Below are positions 57,184 through 64,000 of a DNA stretch of 64,000 bases, one piece after another; the stretch's first letter is position 1; the number at the start of each line of letters is the position of its first letter. This stretch comes from Arthrobacter sp. zg-Y238 (GTDB taxonomy: Bacteria > Actinomycetota > Actinomycetes > Actinomycetales > Micrococcaceae). The position numbers and the translations under genes were made by a program. The stretch covers positions 620,001 through 684,000 of the forward strand of contig NZ_JANFLU010000001.1 of assembly GCF_024385525.1 (NCBI RefSeq). Reading direction: 5' to 3'. The notes beneath the pieces are model-generated. The model did no database searches and had not been told where the DNA came from. It saw only the letters and a program-made list of their open reading frames with translations.

Positions 57184-58230
57184 CTAGGGGCGCACCTGGC
57201 TGCGGGGTGCCAGCAGCGGAGAGCCGGCCACCCCGTCGCCGGTGCTCATCCCGTCCAGCACGAACTTCAGGGACTCCAGCGAGGTTCTCCGCGGCTGCCA
57301 GCCCAGCTCTTCACGTGCCCGGGTGGTGTCCATTACCGGCACACCGGCGGCCAAGTCGATCCAGCCCGGATCCGAGGCCTGCAGATGCGCCGCCCAGGTC
57401 AGGCCGACGACGGCGCGCACCACTTTCACGGGCACGTTCAGGACCCGCTTGGCGCCCAGCACCCCGGCCAGGAGCTCGGGCGTGATGACTGGATCGGCGG
57501 CAATGTTGAAGGCACCCTCCGCCCGCTGGTCCACCACGCGCCAGTAGGCGTCGGCCATGTCATCGGCGTGGACCGCCTGGAAAACAAACTCGCTGGGCAG
57601 CGGGATCAACGGCAAGCGGAGCTTGTTGAGGATGAACTTGGGGATCACCCGGCCCACAAAGTAGACGCCGATCTCGCTTCCGGCGTCGGAGGAGAAGACC
57701 AGCCCCTGCCGCAGCCGGGCCACGGCGATCTCCGGGTACTCCAGTTCGAACCGGTCCAGGAGCGCTTCCTGCTCGCCCTTGTGCCTGCTGTAGTGCGAGC
57801 TGGCGATGCCGCGCGCCGGCCAGGATTCATCCGTCAGCCGGTCTTTCGGAGCCGGGCTGTACGCACCCACCGAGGAGGCGCAGACAAACTGCCGGACCCC
57901 CGCGGCGGCCGCCGCGGCCAGCGCATTCTCCGTGCCCTTGACGTTGACCCGGTGCAGTTCGGCTTCGTCGCGGTTGGGCTGGATCAGCCAGGCAAGATGG
58001 ATGACCGCATCGGACCCGCGCAGCGCCTCGGTCAACTTGTCCACGTTGGCGGCATCGCCGACGTCGATGCTGTGCCACTCGACGTTGATGTACGGAGGCA
58101 GCGAGGTGTCCGGAATCCGGCGGGCAATCCCCACCACCTCCAGGTCACCGCGTTCGCTGCGGGCCTCGGCCAGCCGGCGCAGGATAGCCGTTCCAACGTT
58201 TCCGGTTGCTCCGATAACCGCTACTCGCAT
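57184..58230 (-). CDS. NAD-dependent epimerase/dehydratase (extended SDR)
   Basis: A 348-residue extended SDR with G-A-T-G-N-V-G (residues 7-13), the D-V-x-D segment near residue 55 and the catalytic pair in H-Y-S-R-H-K (near residue 145). It resembles actinobacterial sugar-nucleotide or 3-beta-hydroxysteroid-type dehydrogenases, but its substrate is unknown. The start at 58230 directly precedes the Rossmann strand (M-R-V-A-V-I-G). It is monocistronic, divergent from the GST-like gene. Confidence 0.8.
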   Translation of the reverse strand: MRVAVIGATGNVGTAILRRLAEARSERGDLEVVGIARRIPDTSLPPYINVEWHSIDVGDAANVDKLTEALRGSDAVIHLAWLIQPNRDEAELHRVNVKGTENALAAAAAAGVRQFVCASSVGAYSPAPKDRLTDESWPARGIASSHYSRHKGEQEALLDRFELEYPEIAVARLRQGLVFSSDAGSEIGVYFVGRVIPKFILNKLRLPLIPLPSEFVFQAVHADDMADAYWRVVDQRAEGAFNIAADPVITPELLAGVLGAKRVLNVPVKVVRAVVGLTWAAHLQASDPGWIDLAAGVPVMDTTRAREELGWQPRRTSLESLKFVLDGMSTGDGVAGSPLLAPRSQVRP

Positions 58231-58359
58231 GGTCCAGATCCTTCCGTTGCACTGCTGCCGGCACTGGACTCGACTCTACCGCCGCGCCCGTTTTCCGGCA
58301 GCCCCCAGGCGCATCGGCAGACCGCCTGCGGGAGGGCGGAACGCGTTAGTCTGGAGGGC

Positions 58360-59418
58360 ATGACCACTCAGGGATCAGCCCCGGCGGACAGCTCCGCGCA
58401 CAGCACCAAAGGCGCCTATGTCACCGGCGGCACCGAATACACGCGGGACACGAACTACATCGAAACCCGAATCACCAGGGACGGCCGGGACGGCTATCCC
58501 GTGGAGGCCGGACGGTACCGGCTGGTCGCAGCCCGTGCCTGTCCGTGGGCCAACCGGACCATCATTGTCCGGCGGCTGCTGGGCCTGGAGGGCGCCATCT
58601 CGCTGGGCCTGCCCGGGCCCACCCATGACGCGCGCAGCTGGACCTTCGACCTGGATCCGGACGGCCGGGACCCGGTGCTGGGCATTGAACGGCTGCAGGA
58701 AGCCTTCTTCCGGCGGGTCCCCGGCTATCAGCGCGGGATTACCGTCCCGGCGATCGTGGACGTTCCCACCGGTGCCGTGGTGACCAACAACTTCCCGCAG
58801 ATCACCCTGGACTTCTCCACGGAGTGGAAGGAGTTCCACCGCGAGGGCGCCCCGGACCTGCTGCCCGCGGAGCACCTGGAGGAAATGGAACAGGTCAACA
58901 AACGGATCTTCACCGAGGTGAACAACGGGGTGTACCGGTGCGGGTTCGCCGGCTCGCAGGAAGCCTACAACGCGGCCTATGACCGGCTGTGGGCAGCGAT
59001 GGACTGGCTGGAGGACCGGCTCTCTCGGCAGCGCTACTTGGTGGGGGACACCATCACCGAGGCGGACGTCCGGCTGTTCACCACCCTGGTGCGCTTTGAT
59101 CCCGTCTATCAGGGGCACTTCAAGTGCAACCGGAACAAGCTGACCGAGATGCCCGCCCTGTGGGGGTACGCCCGGGATCTGTTCCAAACACCCGGCTTCG
59201 GGGACACCGTCGATTTCGAGCAGATCAAGGCGCACTACTACATAGTCCACGAGGACATCAATCCCACCGGGATTGTGCCCAAGGGTCCGGACCTGTCCAA
59301 CTGGCTTTCGGAGCACGGCCGCGAGGAGCTGGGAGGCCGGCCCTTCGGCGACGGAACCGCACCTGGGCCGGTGCGCGAATCGGAACGGGTTGCCCCGGGA
59401 CACGGCGCCGAGAGGTAA
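58360..59418 (+). CDS. Xi-class GST / glutathionyl(mycothionyl)-hydroquinone reductase-like
   Basis: A 352-residue protein with the C-P-W-A-N active site (Cys 61) of Xi-class glutathione transferases, I-T-V-P-A-I-V-D and a C-terminal helical domain with Y-L-V-G-D-T-I-T-E-A-D-V-R-L-F. Such enzymes reduce thiol-hydroquinone adducts. Actinobacteria use mycothiol instead of glutathione, so the mycothionyl form is likely. ATG 58360 follows GGAGGG closely; the very long frame upstream is antisense to the SDR gene and is not coding. A link with the quinoid intermediates of region 1 is possible but unproven. Confidence 0.82.
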   Translation: MTTQGSAPADSSAHSTKGAYVTGGTEYTRDTNYIETRITRDGRDGYPVEAGRYRLVAARACPWANRTIIVRRLLGLEGAISLGLPGPTHDARSWTFDLDPDGRDPVLGIERLQEAFFRRVPGYQRGITVPAIVDVPTGAVVTNNFPQITLDFSTEWKEFHREGAPDLLPAEHLEEMEQVNKRIFTEVNNGVYRCGFAGSQEAYNAAYDRLWAAMDWLEDRLSRQRYLVGDTITEADVRLFTTLVRFDPVYQGHFKCNRNKLTEMPALWGYARDLFQTPGFGDTVDFEQIKAHYYIVHEDINPTGIVPKGPDLSNWLSEHGREELGGRPFGDGTAPGPVRESERVAPGHGAER

Positions 59419-59466
59419 CCCGCGGCAGGCGTCCTAATACGCAACATAAACGTTTCTTAAAGGCAG

Positions 59467-59485
59467 CAACCATAGGCTAGCCTTA
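59467..59485. promoter_or_regulatory. DtxR/IdeR-type iron box
   Basis: TAGGCTAGCCTTACTT (59473-59488) matches the core of the iron-box consensus and nearly repeats the box at 50550. It lies about 45 bases before the siderophore permease operon. Confidence 0.7.
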
Positions 59486-59522
59486 CTTAAGAAATTGCCC
59501 GTTGCCCTAGGGAGGTGCCTAC

Positions 59523-60662
59523 GTGAGCGTTGCCGCACGCCCGTCAGGCGTTCCCCGCCAGCGCGGCTCCCGCGTGCACCTCACCGAAGCGCATTCCTCC
59601 GCCGGCAAGACTGCCGGTCCCGGCACTGAACCTGTCGTTTCCGGCCCGGATACCGCTGGAAACCGCGGATCCGGACGACGTGCCGGCCTGCTTCTCCTGA
59701 CTCTTGCGTTCCTTGCCGTGGCATGCGCCGCATCCGTCGCCATCGGCGCCCGGCCGGTTGCCCCCGGCACTGTCTGGGATGCCTTTACTGCCTTCGATCC
59801 GGCCAACGGAGACCACGCGGTAGTCCACTCCCGCGTCCCGCGTACGGTTTTGGGCCTGGTCACCGGCGCCGCCCTCGGCCTGGCCGGTGCGGCCATGCAG
59901 GGCGTAGCCCGCAATCCGCTGGCAGACCCCGGCATCCTGGGCGTCAACGCGGGTGCTGCGTTTGCGGTGGTGGTGGGCATCTACATCTTCGGCATCACCA
60001 ACCTCAACGGTTACATCTGGTTTGCCTTGGCCGGTGCTGCCGGAGCCGCCGTCGTCGTTTATCTGGTGGCGAGCCTCGGCCGGGAAGGCGCTACGCCGGT
60101 CAAGCTGGCCCTGGCCGGCGCCGCGCTCAGCGCCGGGCTGATGTCCCTGCTCAGCGCCGTGCTGGTCTCCAGCCAGCAGACCCTGGACACCTTCCGGTTC
60201 TGGCAAGTGGGCAGCGTGTCCGGCCGCGACTGGGACACCATTGCCGCGGTGCTGCCGTTCCTGGCGGCCGGCGCCCTGATCTCCGTCTTCGCCGGGCGGG
60301 CCCTGAACGGCCTGAGCCTGGGCGACGACGTTGCCCGCGGGCTCGGCCAGCGCGTCGGACTCACGCGGGGGATCACCGCCCTCGGCGTAGTGCTGCTGTG
60401 CGGCGCGGCCACCGCAGCGGCCGGACCCATCGCGTTCATCGGCCTGGTCATCCCGCACGTGGTGCGTAGTTTCACCGGCCCGGATTACCGCTGGATCCTG
60501 CCCTTCTCCATGCTTCTCGCCCCGGCACTGCTGGTCACCGCCGACGTGGTGGGCCGGGTCCTGCTGCCCCCGGGGGAAATCCCCGTGGGGGTCACTACCG
60601 CCGTGATCGGCGCGCCGGTCTTCATCTGGCTCGTGCGGCGGCGGAAGCTGGCCGAGCTGTGA
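59523..60662 (+). CDS. Iron-siderophore ABC transporter permease (FecCD family, subunit 1)
   Basis: A 379-residue permease with a 50-residue disordered N-terminus and about nine or ten transmembrane helices. Typical segments are R-V-P-R-T-V-L-G-L-V-T-G-A-A-L-G-L-A-G-A-A-M-Q near residue 100 and the cytosolic loop N-P-L-A-D-P-G-I-L-G. GGGAGGTG precedes the GTG start. It is first of the operon for Fe3+-siderophore uptake that continues to the window end and is headed by an iron box. Confidence 0.9.
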   Translation: MSVAARPSGVPRQRGSRVHLTEAHSSAGKTAGPGTEPVVSGPDTAGNRGSGRRAGLLLLTLAFLAVACAASVAIGARPVAPGTVWDAFTAFDPANGDHAVVHSRVPRTVLGLVTGAALGLAGAAMQGVARNPLADPGILGVNAGAAFAVVVGIYIFGITNLNGYIWFALAGAAGAAVVVYLVASLGREGATPVKLALAGAALSAGLMSLLSAVLVSSQQTLDTFRFWQVGSVSGRDWDTIAAVLPFLAAGALISVFAGRALNGLSLGDDVARGLGQRVGLTRGITALGVVLLCGAATAAAGPIAFIGLVIPHVVRSFTGPDYRWILPFSMLLAPALLVTADVVGRVLLPPGEIPVGVTTAVIGAPVFIWLVRRRKLAEL

Positions 60663-61732
60663 GCACCGCCGTGGAAACTCCCCGCGGACCCCGCGCCGCG
60701 CCCGCCGGTGCGGCAGAAGCGGTCCGGGCCGCCCGGCGGCAGGGACGACGACGCCGGGTCCTCGTCCCGTCGCTGCTGGCCGCCTCGGTGTTCGTGCTGT
60801 TCGCGGTCTACGTCCTGCTGGGCACCTATACCTTCACCATCCCGGATTTCTTCCGGATCCTGTTCGGCGAGCAAATCCCCGGCGCAAGCTACATCCTGAT
60901 GGAGAGCAAGCTTCCCCGGGCCGTCATCGGCACCTTGATCGGCGTGGGGTTCGGGATCGCCGGGGCGGTATTCCAGACGCTGCTGCGCAACCCCCTGGCC
61001 AGCCCGGACATCATCGGCATCAGCTACGGGGCCAGTGCCAGCGCGGTGTGTGCAATCGTGCTGTTCGGCGCCGCCGGGACCACGGTGTCCGTCGTCGCGC
61101 TGGTAGGAGCGCTGGTGGTGGCCATGGCCATCTACCTGCTTTCCCGCCGCGGCGGTGCCGCCGGTTACCGGCTGGTGCTGGTGGGCATCGGCTTCGCCGC
61201 CGTAATGCAGGCACTGGTGAGTTTCCTGCTGACCCGGACGGACATCCGCACCGCCTCCGAAGCGCTCGTGTGGCTCAACGGTTCCCTGAACAACAGCAGC
61301 TGGGACCGTGCAGCGGTGCTGGCCGCCTTCCTGCTGGTGCTGCTTCCCGCCGCGGCCGTGCTTGCCCGCAGCCTGCGCGGACTGGAACTCGGTGACGACG
61401 CCGCTGCCGGCCTCGGCATCCGCGTCGAAACAGCGCGGCTGGCCCTGATCATCGTCGGCGTCGGCCTGGCCGCCGTCGCCACCGCGGCAGCGGGCCCGGT
61501 GGCCTTCATCGCGTTCCTCTCGGGCCCCATCGCCCGCCGGCTGATGGGCGGGGAAGGCACGCTGCTCACCGCCGGACTGGTCGGTGCCTTCATTGTCCTG
61601 GCCGCGGACTTCGTCGGCGCCAACCTCATCCCCGGCGTCACCCTGCCCGTGGGTGTGGTGACCGGCGCCCTCGGGGCACCTTTTCTTCTGTGGCTGCTGG
61701 TCACGTCAAACCGCGTAGGCCAAGGAGGCTGA
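60659..61732 (+). CDS. Iron-siderophore ABC transporter permease (FecCD family, subunit 2)
   Basis: A 357-residue permease overlapping the first by 4 bases (GTGA). It has a basic 40-residue N-terminus, then R-A-V-I-G-T-L-I-G-V-G-F-G-I-A-G-A-V-F-Q and N-P-L-A-S-P-D-I-I-G in the expected places. With the permease at 59523 it makes a heterodimeric channel, as FepD with FepG. Confidence 0.9.
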   Translation: MSTAVETPRGPRAAPAGAAEAVRAARRQGRRRRVLVPSLLAASVFVLFAVYVLLGTYTFTIPDFFRILFGEQIPGASYILMESKLPRAVIGTLIGVGFGIAGAVFQTLLRNPLASPDIIGISYGASASAVCAIVLFGAAGTTVSVVALVGALVVAMAIYLLSRRGGAAGYRLVLVGIGFAAVMQALVSFLLTRTDIRTASEALVWLNGSLNNSSWDRAAVLAAFLLVLLPAAAVLARSLRGLELGDDAAAGLGIRVETARLALIIVGVGLAAVATAAAGPVAFIAFLSGPIARRLMGGEGTLLTAGLVGAFIVLAADFVGANLIPGVTLPVGVVTGALGAPFLLWLLVTSNRVGQGG

Positions 61733-61733
61733 C

Positions 61734-62645
61734 ATGGAGAACCTGCTTTCCGCTGAAAAGCTGGAGCTCGGATACGACGAGCGCAAAGTGGTGGACTCGC
61801 TTTCGCTCACCCTCCCCGCCGGGAAAATCACGATCATCGTCGGTGCCAACGCCTGCGGGAAGTCCACGCTGCTGCGGGGACTGGCCCGGCTGCTGAAGCC
61901 CACCGCCGGCACCGTCTACCTGAACGGCAAGGACATCTCCGCCGTGCCCAGCCGGCAGGTGGCGCGCACGCTCGGACTGCTTCCGCAGACGCCCACCGCC
62001 CCCGAGGGGATCACGGTGGCGGATCTGGTGGGCCGCGGCCGCTACCCCCACCAGGGCTGGTTCCGGCAGTGGACAGCCGCCGACGATGACGCGGTGGCAG
62101 CGGCGCTTGCCGCCACGGACACGGTGGACCTGGCCGGACGCAGCGTGGACGAGCTCTCCGGCGGCCAGCGCCAGCGGGTCTGGATTGCCATGGCCCTGGC
62201 ACAGGAAACGGACATCCTGCTGCTGGACGAACCCACCACCTTCCTGGATGTCACCCACCAGATCGAGGTCCTGGACCTGATTACCGACCTCAACCGGCGG
62301 GCCGGCACCACCGTGGCCATCGTGCTGCATGACCTGAACCTGGCAGCCCGTTACGCGGACCACCTGGTGGCGATGAAGGACGGGAAGATTGCCGCAGAAG
62401 GCGCCCCGGCCGACGTCGTAACCGAGGAGCTGGTGGGCAGCGTTTTCGGGCTTGCCTCGCGCGTGATCCCGGACCCGGTGTCCGGCACGCCGATGGTCGT
62501 CCCGCTGGGACGCCACCACAGCGCCGCTCCGGAAGCGGAGGCGGAACCCGAACCGGAACCCGAAAAACCACAGGGCTACCTGCCCAACCCGGGGGACGGC
62601 CAGCGCCGGTCCGACATCAACGAGCCCATGGAGGCCGCATCATGA
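61734..62645 (+). CDS. Iron-siderophore ABC transporter ATP-binding protein
   Basis: A 303-residue ATPase with Walker A G-A-N-A-C-G-K-S-T (37-45), signature L-S-G-G-Q-R-Q-R-V-W and Walker B I-L-L-L-D-E-P-T, of the FepC/FecE type. AAGGAGG lies before the ATG, one base after the upstream stop. The C-terminal 45 residues are an acidic/Pro-rich extension (E-A-E-P-E-P-E-P) not needed for the core. Confidence 0.9.
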   Translation: MENLLSAEKLELGYDERKVVDSLSLTLPAGKITIIVGANACGKSTLLRGLARLLKPTAGTVYLNGKDISAVPSRQVARTLGLLPQTPTAPEGITVADLVGRGRYPHQGWFRQWTAADDDAVAAALAATDTVDLAGRSVDELSGGQRQRVWIAMALAQETDILLLDEPTTFLDVTHQIEVLDLITDLNRRAGTTVAIVLHDLNLAARYADHLVAMKDGKIAAEGAPADVVTEELVGSVFGLASRVIPDPVSGTPMVVPLGRHHSAAPEAEAEPEPEPEKPQGYLPNPGDGQRRSDINEPMEAAS

Positions 62646-63757
62646 CGCACGTCCGCTCCGCCAACGGGGCAACTGCCGCGTCCGCTGCAACCGCCCCGGC
62701 GGACCCCGCCGTCCCCGCGCGCACGGGCCGCCGGGCCCGCAGCGCCGGGGCCGTGATGTCCTTCGACGTTGAGGTCAAACGGATTGTCCGGGTGGGCGCC
62801 AACTTCCAGCGCGTCACCTTCGCCGGTGCCTGCCTCGCCGACTTCGGCGTGCAGGGACTGACCCACGACCTGCGGATCAAGGTGATTGTGCCCTGCGTCG
62901 ACGCGGCCGGCACCTCCCTGCCGCTGCCGGACCTCTCCACGCTGGACGCCGGCTGGTACCAGGACTGGCTGAAGCTGGATCCGGCCACCCGCGGCTGCAT
63001 GCGCACCTACACCGTCCGCGGTGCCCGCTGCTCCGGACCAGAACCGGAGATCGACGTCGACTTCGTGATGCACTTCGACGAGGACGGCAAGGGCGGGCCG
63101 GCCTCCAGCTGGGCGGCCTCCGCAGAACCCGGGGACCGGGTCTGCATCATCGGGCCGAACGTCGCCCAGTGCGTCACGGCCGAGTCCTACGGCGGCATCG
63201 AATGGCGTCCCGGCATGGCCCGGCACGTGCTGCTCGCCGGTGATGAAACGGCCGTACCGGCCATCACCGCGATCCTGGAGTCGCTGCCCGAAGACGTCAC
63301 CGGCCACGCCCTGATGGAAATTCCTTCCAGCGGTGACCGCCAGGAGATCAGCACCAACTCCGGCGTGCAGATGATCTGGCTGGCCCGCGGCTCCCGGCCG
63401 CACGGGGAACTGCTCGACGCCGCGGTGCGGCAGGTCGTGGCGCTGCCCGGCTGGGCCTCGGTGGAGACCGCCGACGGCGAACCGTTCCGTCCCAGCCCCA
63501 CCTTGCGGGAACCCGAGGAAGTCAACGTGGACGAGGCCATCCTGTGGGAAACCCCGCAGCGGCTCGATCCTGCGGTGGTGGAAGCCTCGCGGAACCCGCA
63601 CGCCCCGTCCGGCGCCCTTCCCTTCTACGCCTGGATTGCCGGCGAGGCCGCCGTGGTGCGCGGCCTGCGCCGCTATCTGGTGCGCGACGTCGGGATCGAC
63701 CGTAAGCAGGTGGCCTTTATGGGCTATTGGCGCAAGGGCCGCGCCGAGCTTTCCTAG
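62642..63757 (+). CDS. Siderophore-interacting protein (SIP/ViuB-type ferric reductase)
   Basis: A 371-residue FAD-binding reductase of the SIP family. Motifs are R-T-Y-T-V-R (FAD binding, near residue 121), H-V-L-L-A-G-D-E-T-A-V-P-A-I near residue 200 and the C-terminal G-Y-W-R-K-G. It releases iron from the imported ferric siderophore in the cytosol by reduction. It overlaps the ATPase stop by 4 bases. The first 40 residues are Ala/Thr-rich and probably disordered. Confidence 0.88.
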   Translation: MTHVRSANGATAASAATAPADPAVPARTGRRARSAGAVMSFDVEVKRIVRVGANFQRVTFAGACLADFGVQGLTHDLRIKVIVPCVDAAGTSLPLPDLSTLDAGWYQDWLKLDPATRGCMRTYTVRGARCSGPEPEIDVDFVMHFDEDGKGGPASSWAASAEPGDRVCIIGPNVAQCVTAESYGGIEWRPGMARHVLLAGDETAVPAITAILESLPEDVTGHALMEIPSSGDRQEISTNSGVQMIWLARGSRPHGELLDAAVRQVVALPGWASVETADGEPFRPSPTLREPEEVNVDEAILWETPQRLDPAVVEASRNPHAPSGALPFYAWIAGEAAVVRGLRRYLVRDVGIDRKQVAFMGYWRKGRAELS

Positions 63758-63829
63758 CGAATCCCGCACCCGATTTTTTGTTTGACGGGCCTGCCACACG
63801 GCGGGCCCGTCCTCCTGAGAGGAAGAACC

Positions 63830-64000
63830 ATGAAAAGAACTCCGATTGCCGCTGCGCTGGCGGTCCCTGCGGTCCTGCTGGCCCTGAGCGGCTGCGGTGC
63901 AGACGCGGGGGACAGCCCGGAGGCCGGGTCAAGCACCGCAGGGTCGGAGCACTTTCCGGTCACCATCGACTCCGCCCTGGGGCAGGCCGTGATTGAGGAA
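63830..64000 (+). CDS. Iron-siderophore substrate-binding lipoprotein (5' part)
   Basis: The first 57 codons of a lipoprotein are present. The signal peptide ends L-S-G-C (lipid Cys 22), followed by a Gly/Ser/Ala linker and the start F-P-V-T-I-D-S-A-L-G-Q, which parallels F-P-V-T-I-K-H-A-F-G-E in the binding protein at 50629. GAGGAAGAA precedes the ATG. It is the receptor gene of the operon and is cut by the window edge, not by a mutation. Confidence 0.8.
   Translation, partial: MKRTPIAAALAVPAVLLALSGCGADAGDSPEAGSSTAGSEHFPVTIDSALGQAVIEE

Noticed and set aside
56956-58359. A very long frame joining the end of the thioredoxin-reductase-like gene to the GST-like gene.
   Set aside because: It is antisense to the complete SDR gene at 57184-58230 and shows no domain of its own.

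Overview
The window reads as chromosome of a high-GC actinobacterium, most likely Arthrobacter or a close relative in the Micrococcaceae. Signs of this are the strong GC bias, frequent GTG starts, 4-base ATGA/GTGA gene overlaps, TetR/IclR/MarR regulators, a TIGR03085-type mycothiol-related protein, DUF6308 proteins and DtxR/IdeR-like iron boxes. No rRNA, tRNA, integrase, transposase or CRISPR array was seen.

Region 1 (about 0.4-21.5 kb) is a catabolic gene island. It holds a sugar-type ABC importer (475-3268), two TetR regulators, an MFS transporter and four acyl-CoA-dehydrogenase-fold flavin monooxygenases (3387-4718, 7639-9009, 10736-11923, 20308-21495). It also holds two flavin reductases and three NTF2/SnoaL-like proteins. 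A tight operon (12683-19548) follows: flavin reductase, extradiol (VOC) dioxygenase, FAA-type hydrolase, acetoacetyl-CoA synthetase, FAD hydroxylase and thiolase. The simplest reading is import and hydroxylation of an aromatic compound, ring cleavage, C-C hydrolysis to a beta-keto acid such as acetoacetate, then acetyl-CoA. Four promoters in this region share a 15-bp palindromic site (ACTGRTCSGTACAGT-like) whose TACAGT end is the -10 box, which points to one regulon. A different 22-bp palindrome precedes the 6468-12618 genes.

Region 2 (21.7-31.5 kb) holds two small membrane proteins of unknown role, two DUF6308 paralogues, an APC permease, a 150-aa membrane protein and a four-gene osmoprotectant (OpuC/ProU-like) ABC operon. 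Two copies of a composite repeat (palindromic head, four 31-bp direct repeats, tail hairpin) bracket the APC permease and its neighbour. A 9 x 13-bp tandem repeat lies just upstream of the osmoprotectant operon.

Region 3 (31.5-49 kb) is mixed metabolism: polyol-type and alcohol dehydrogenases, a hotdog thioesterase, a DHFR-like protein, an IclR regulator, a 715-aa Gly/Ala heptad-repeat membrane protein, and an oxalate/formate-type MFS with its 33-aa companion. An SDR/acyl-CoA dehydrogenase/APH-kinase operon resembles LvaD/LvaC/LvaA, with a divergent TetR, and a long acyl-CoA dehydrogenase follows.

Region 4 (48-64 kb) holds a MarR-like regulator, a Rieske ferredoxin with its reductase, MscS and YihY/BrkB membrane proteins, an APC permease, thioredoxin-reductase-like and GST-like redox proteins, and iron-siderophore uptake. 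The uptake genes are a solo binding protein at 50629 and an operon from 59523 that runs off the window. Both are preceded by DtxR/IdeR-like boxes.
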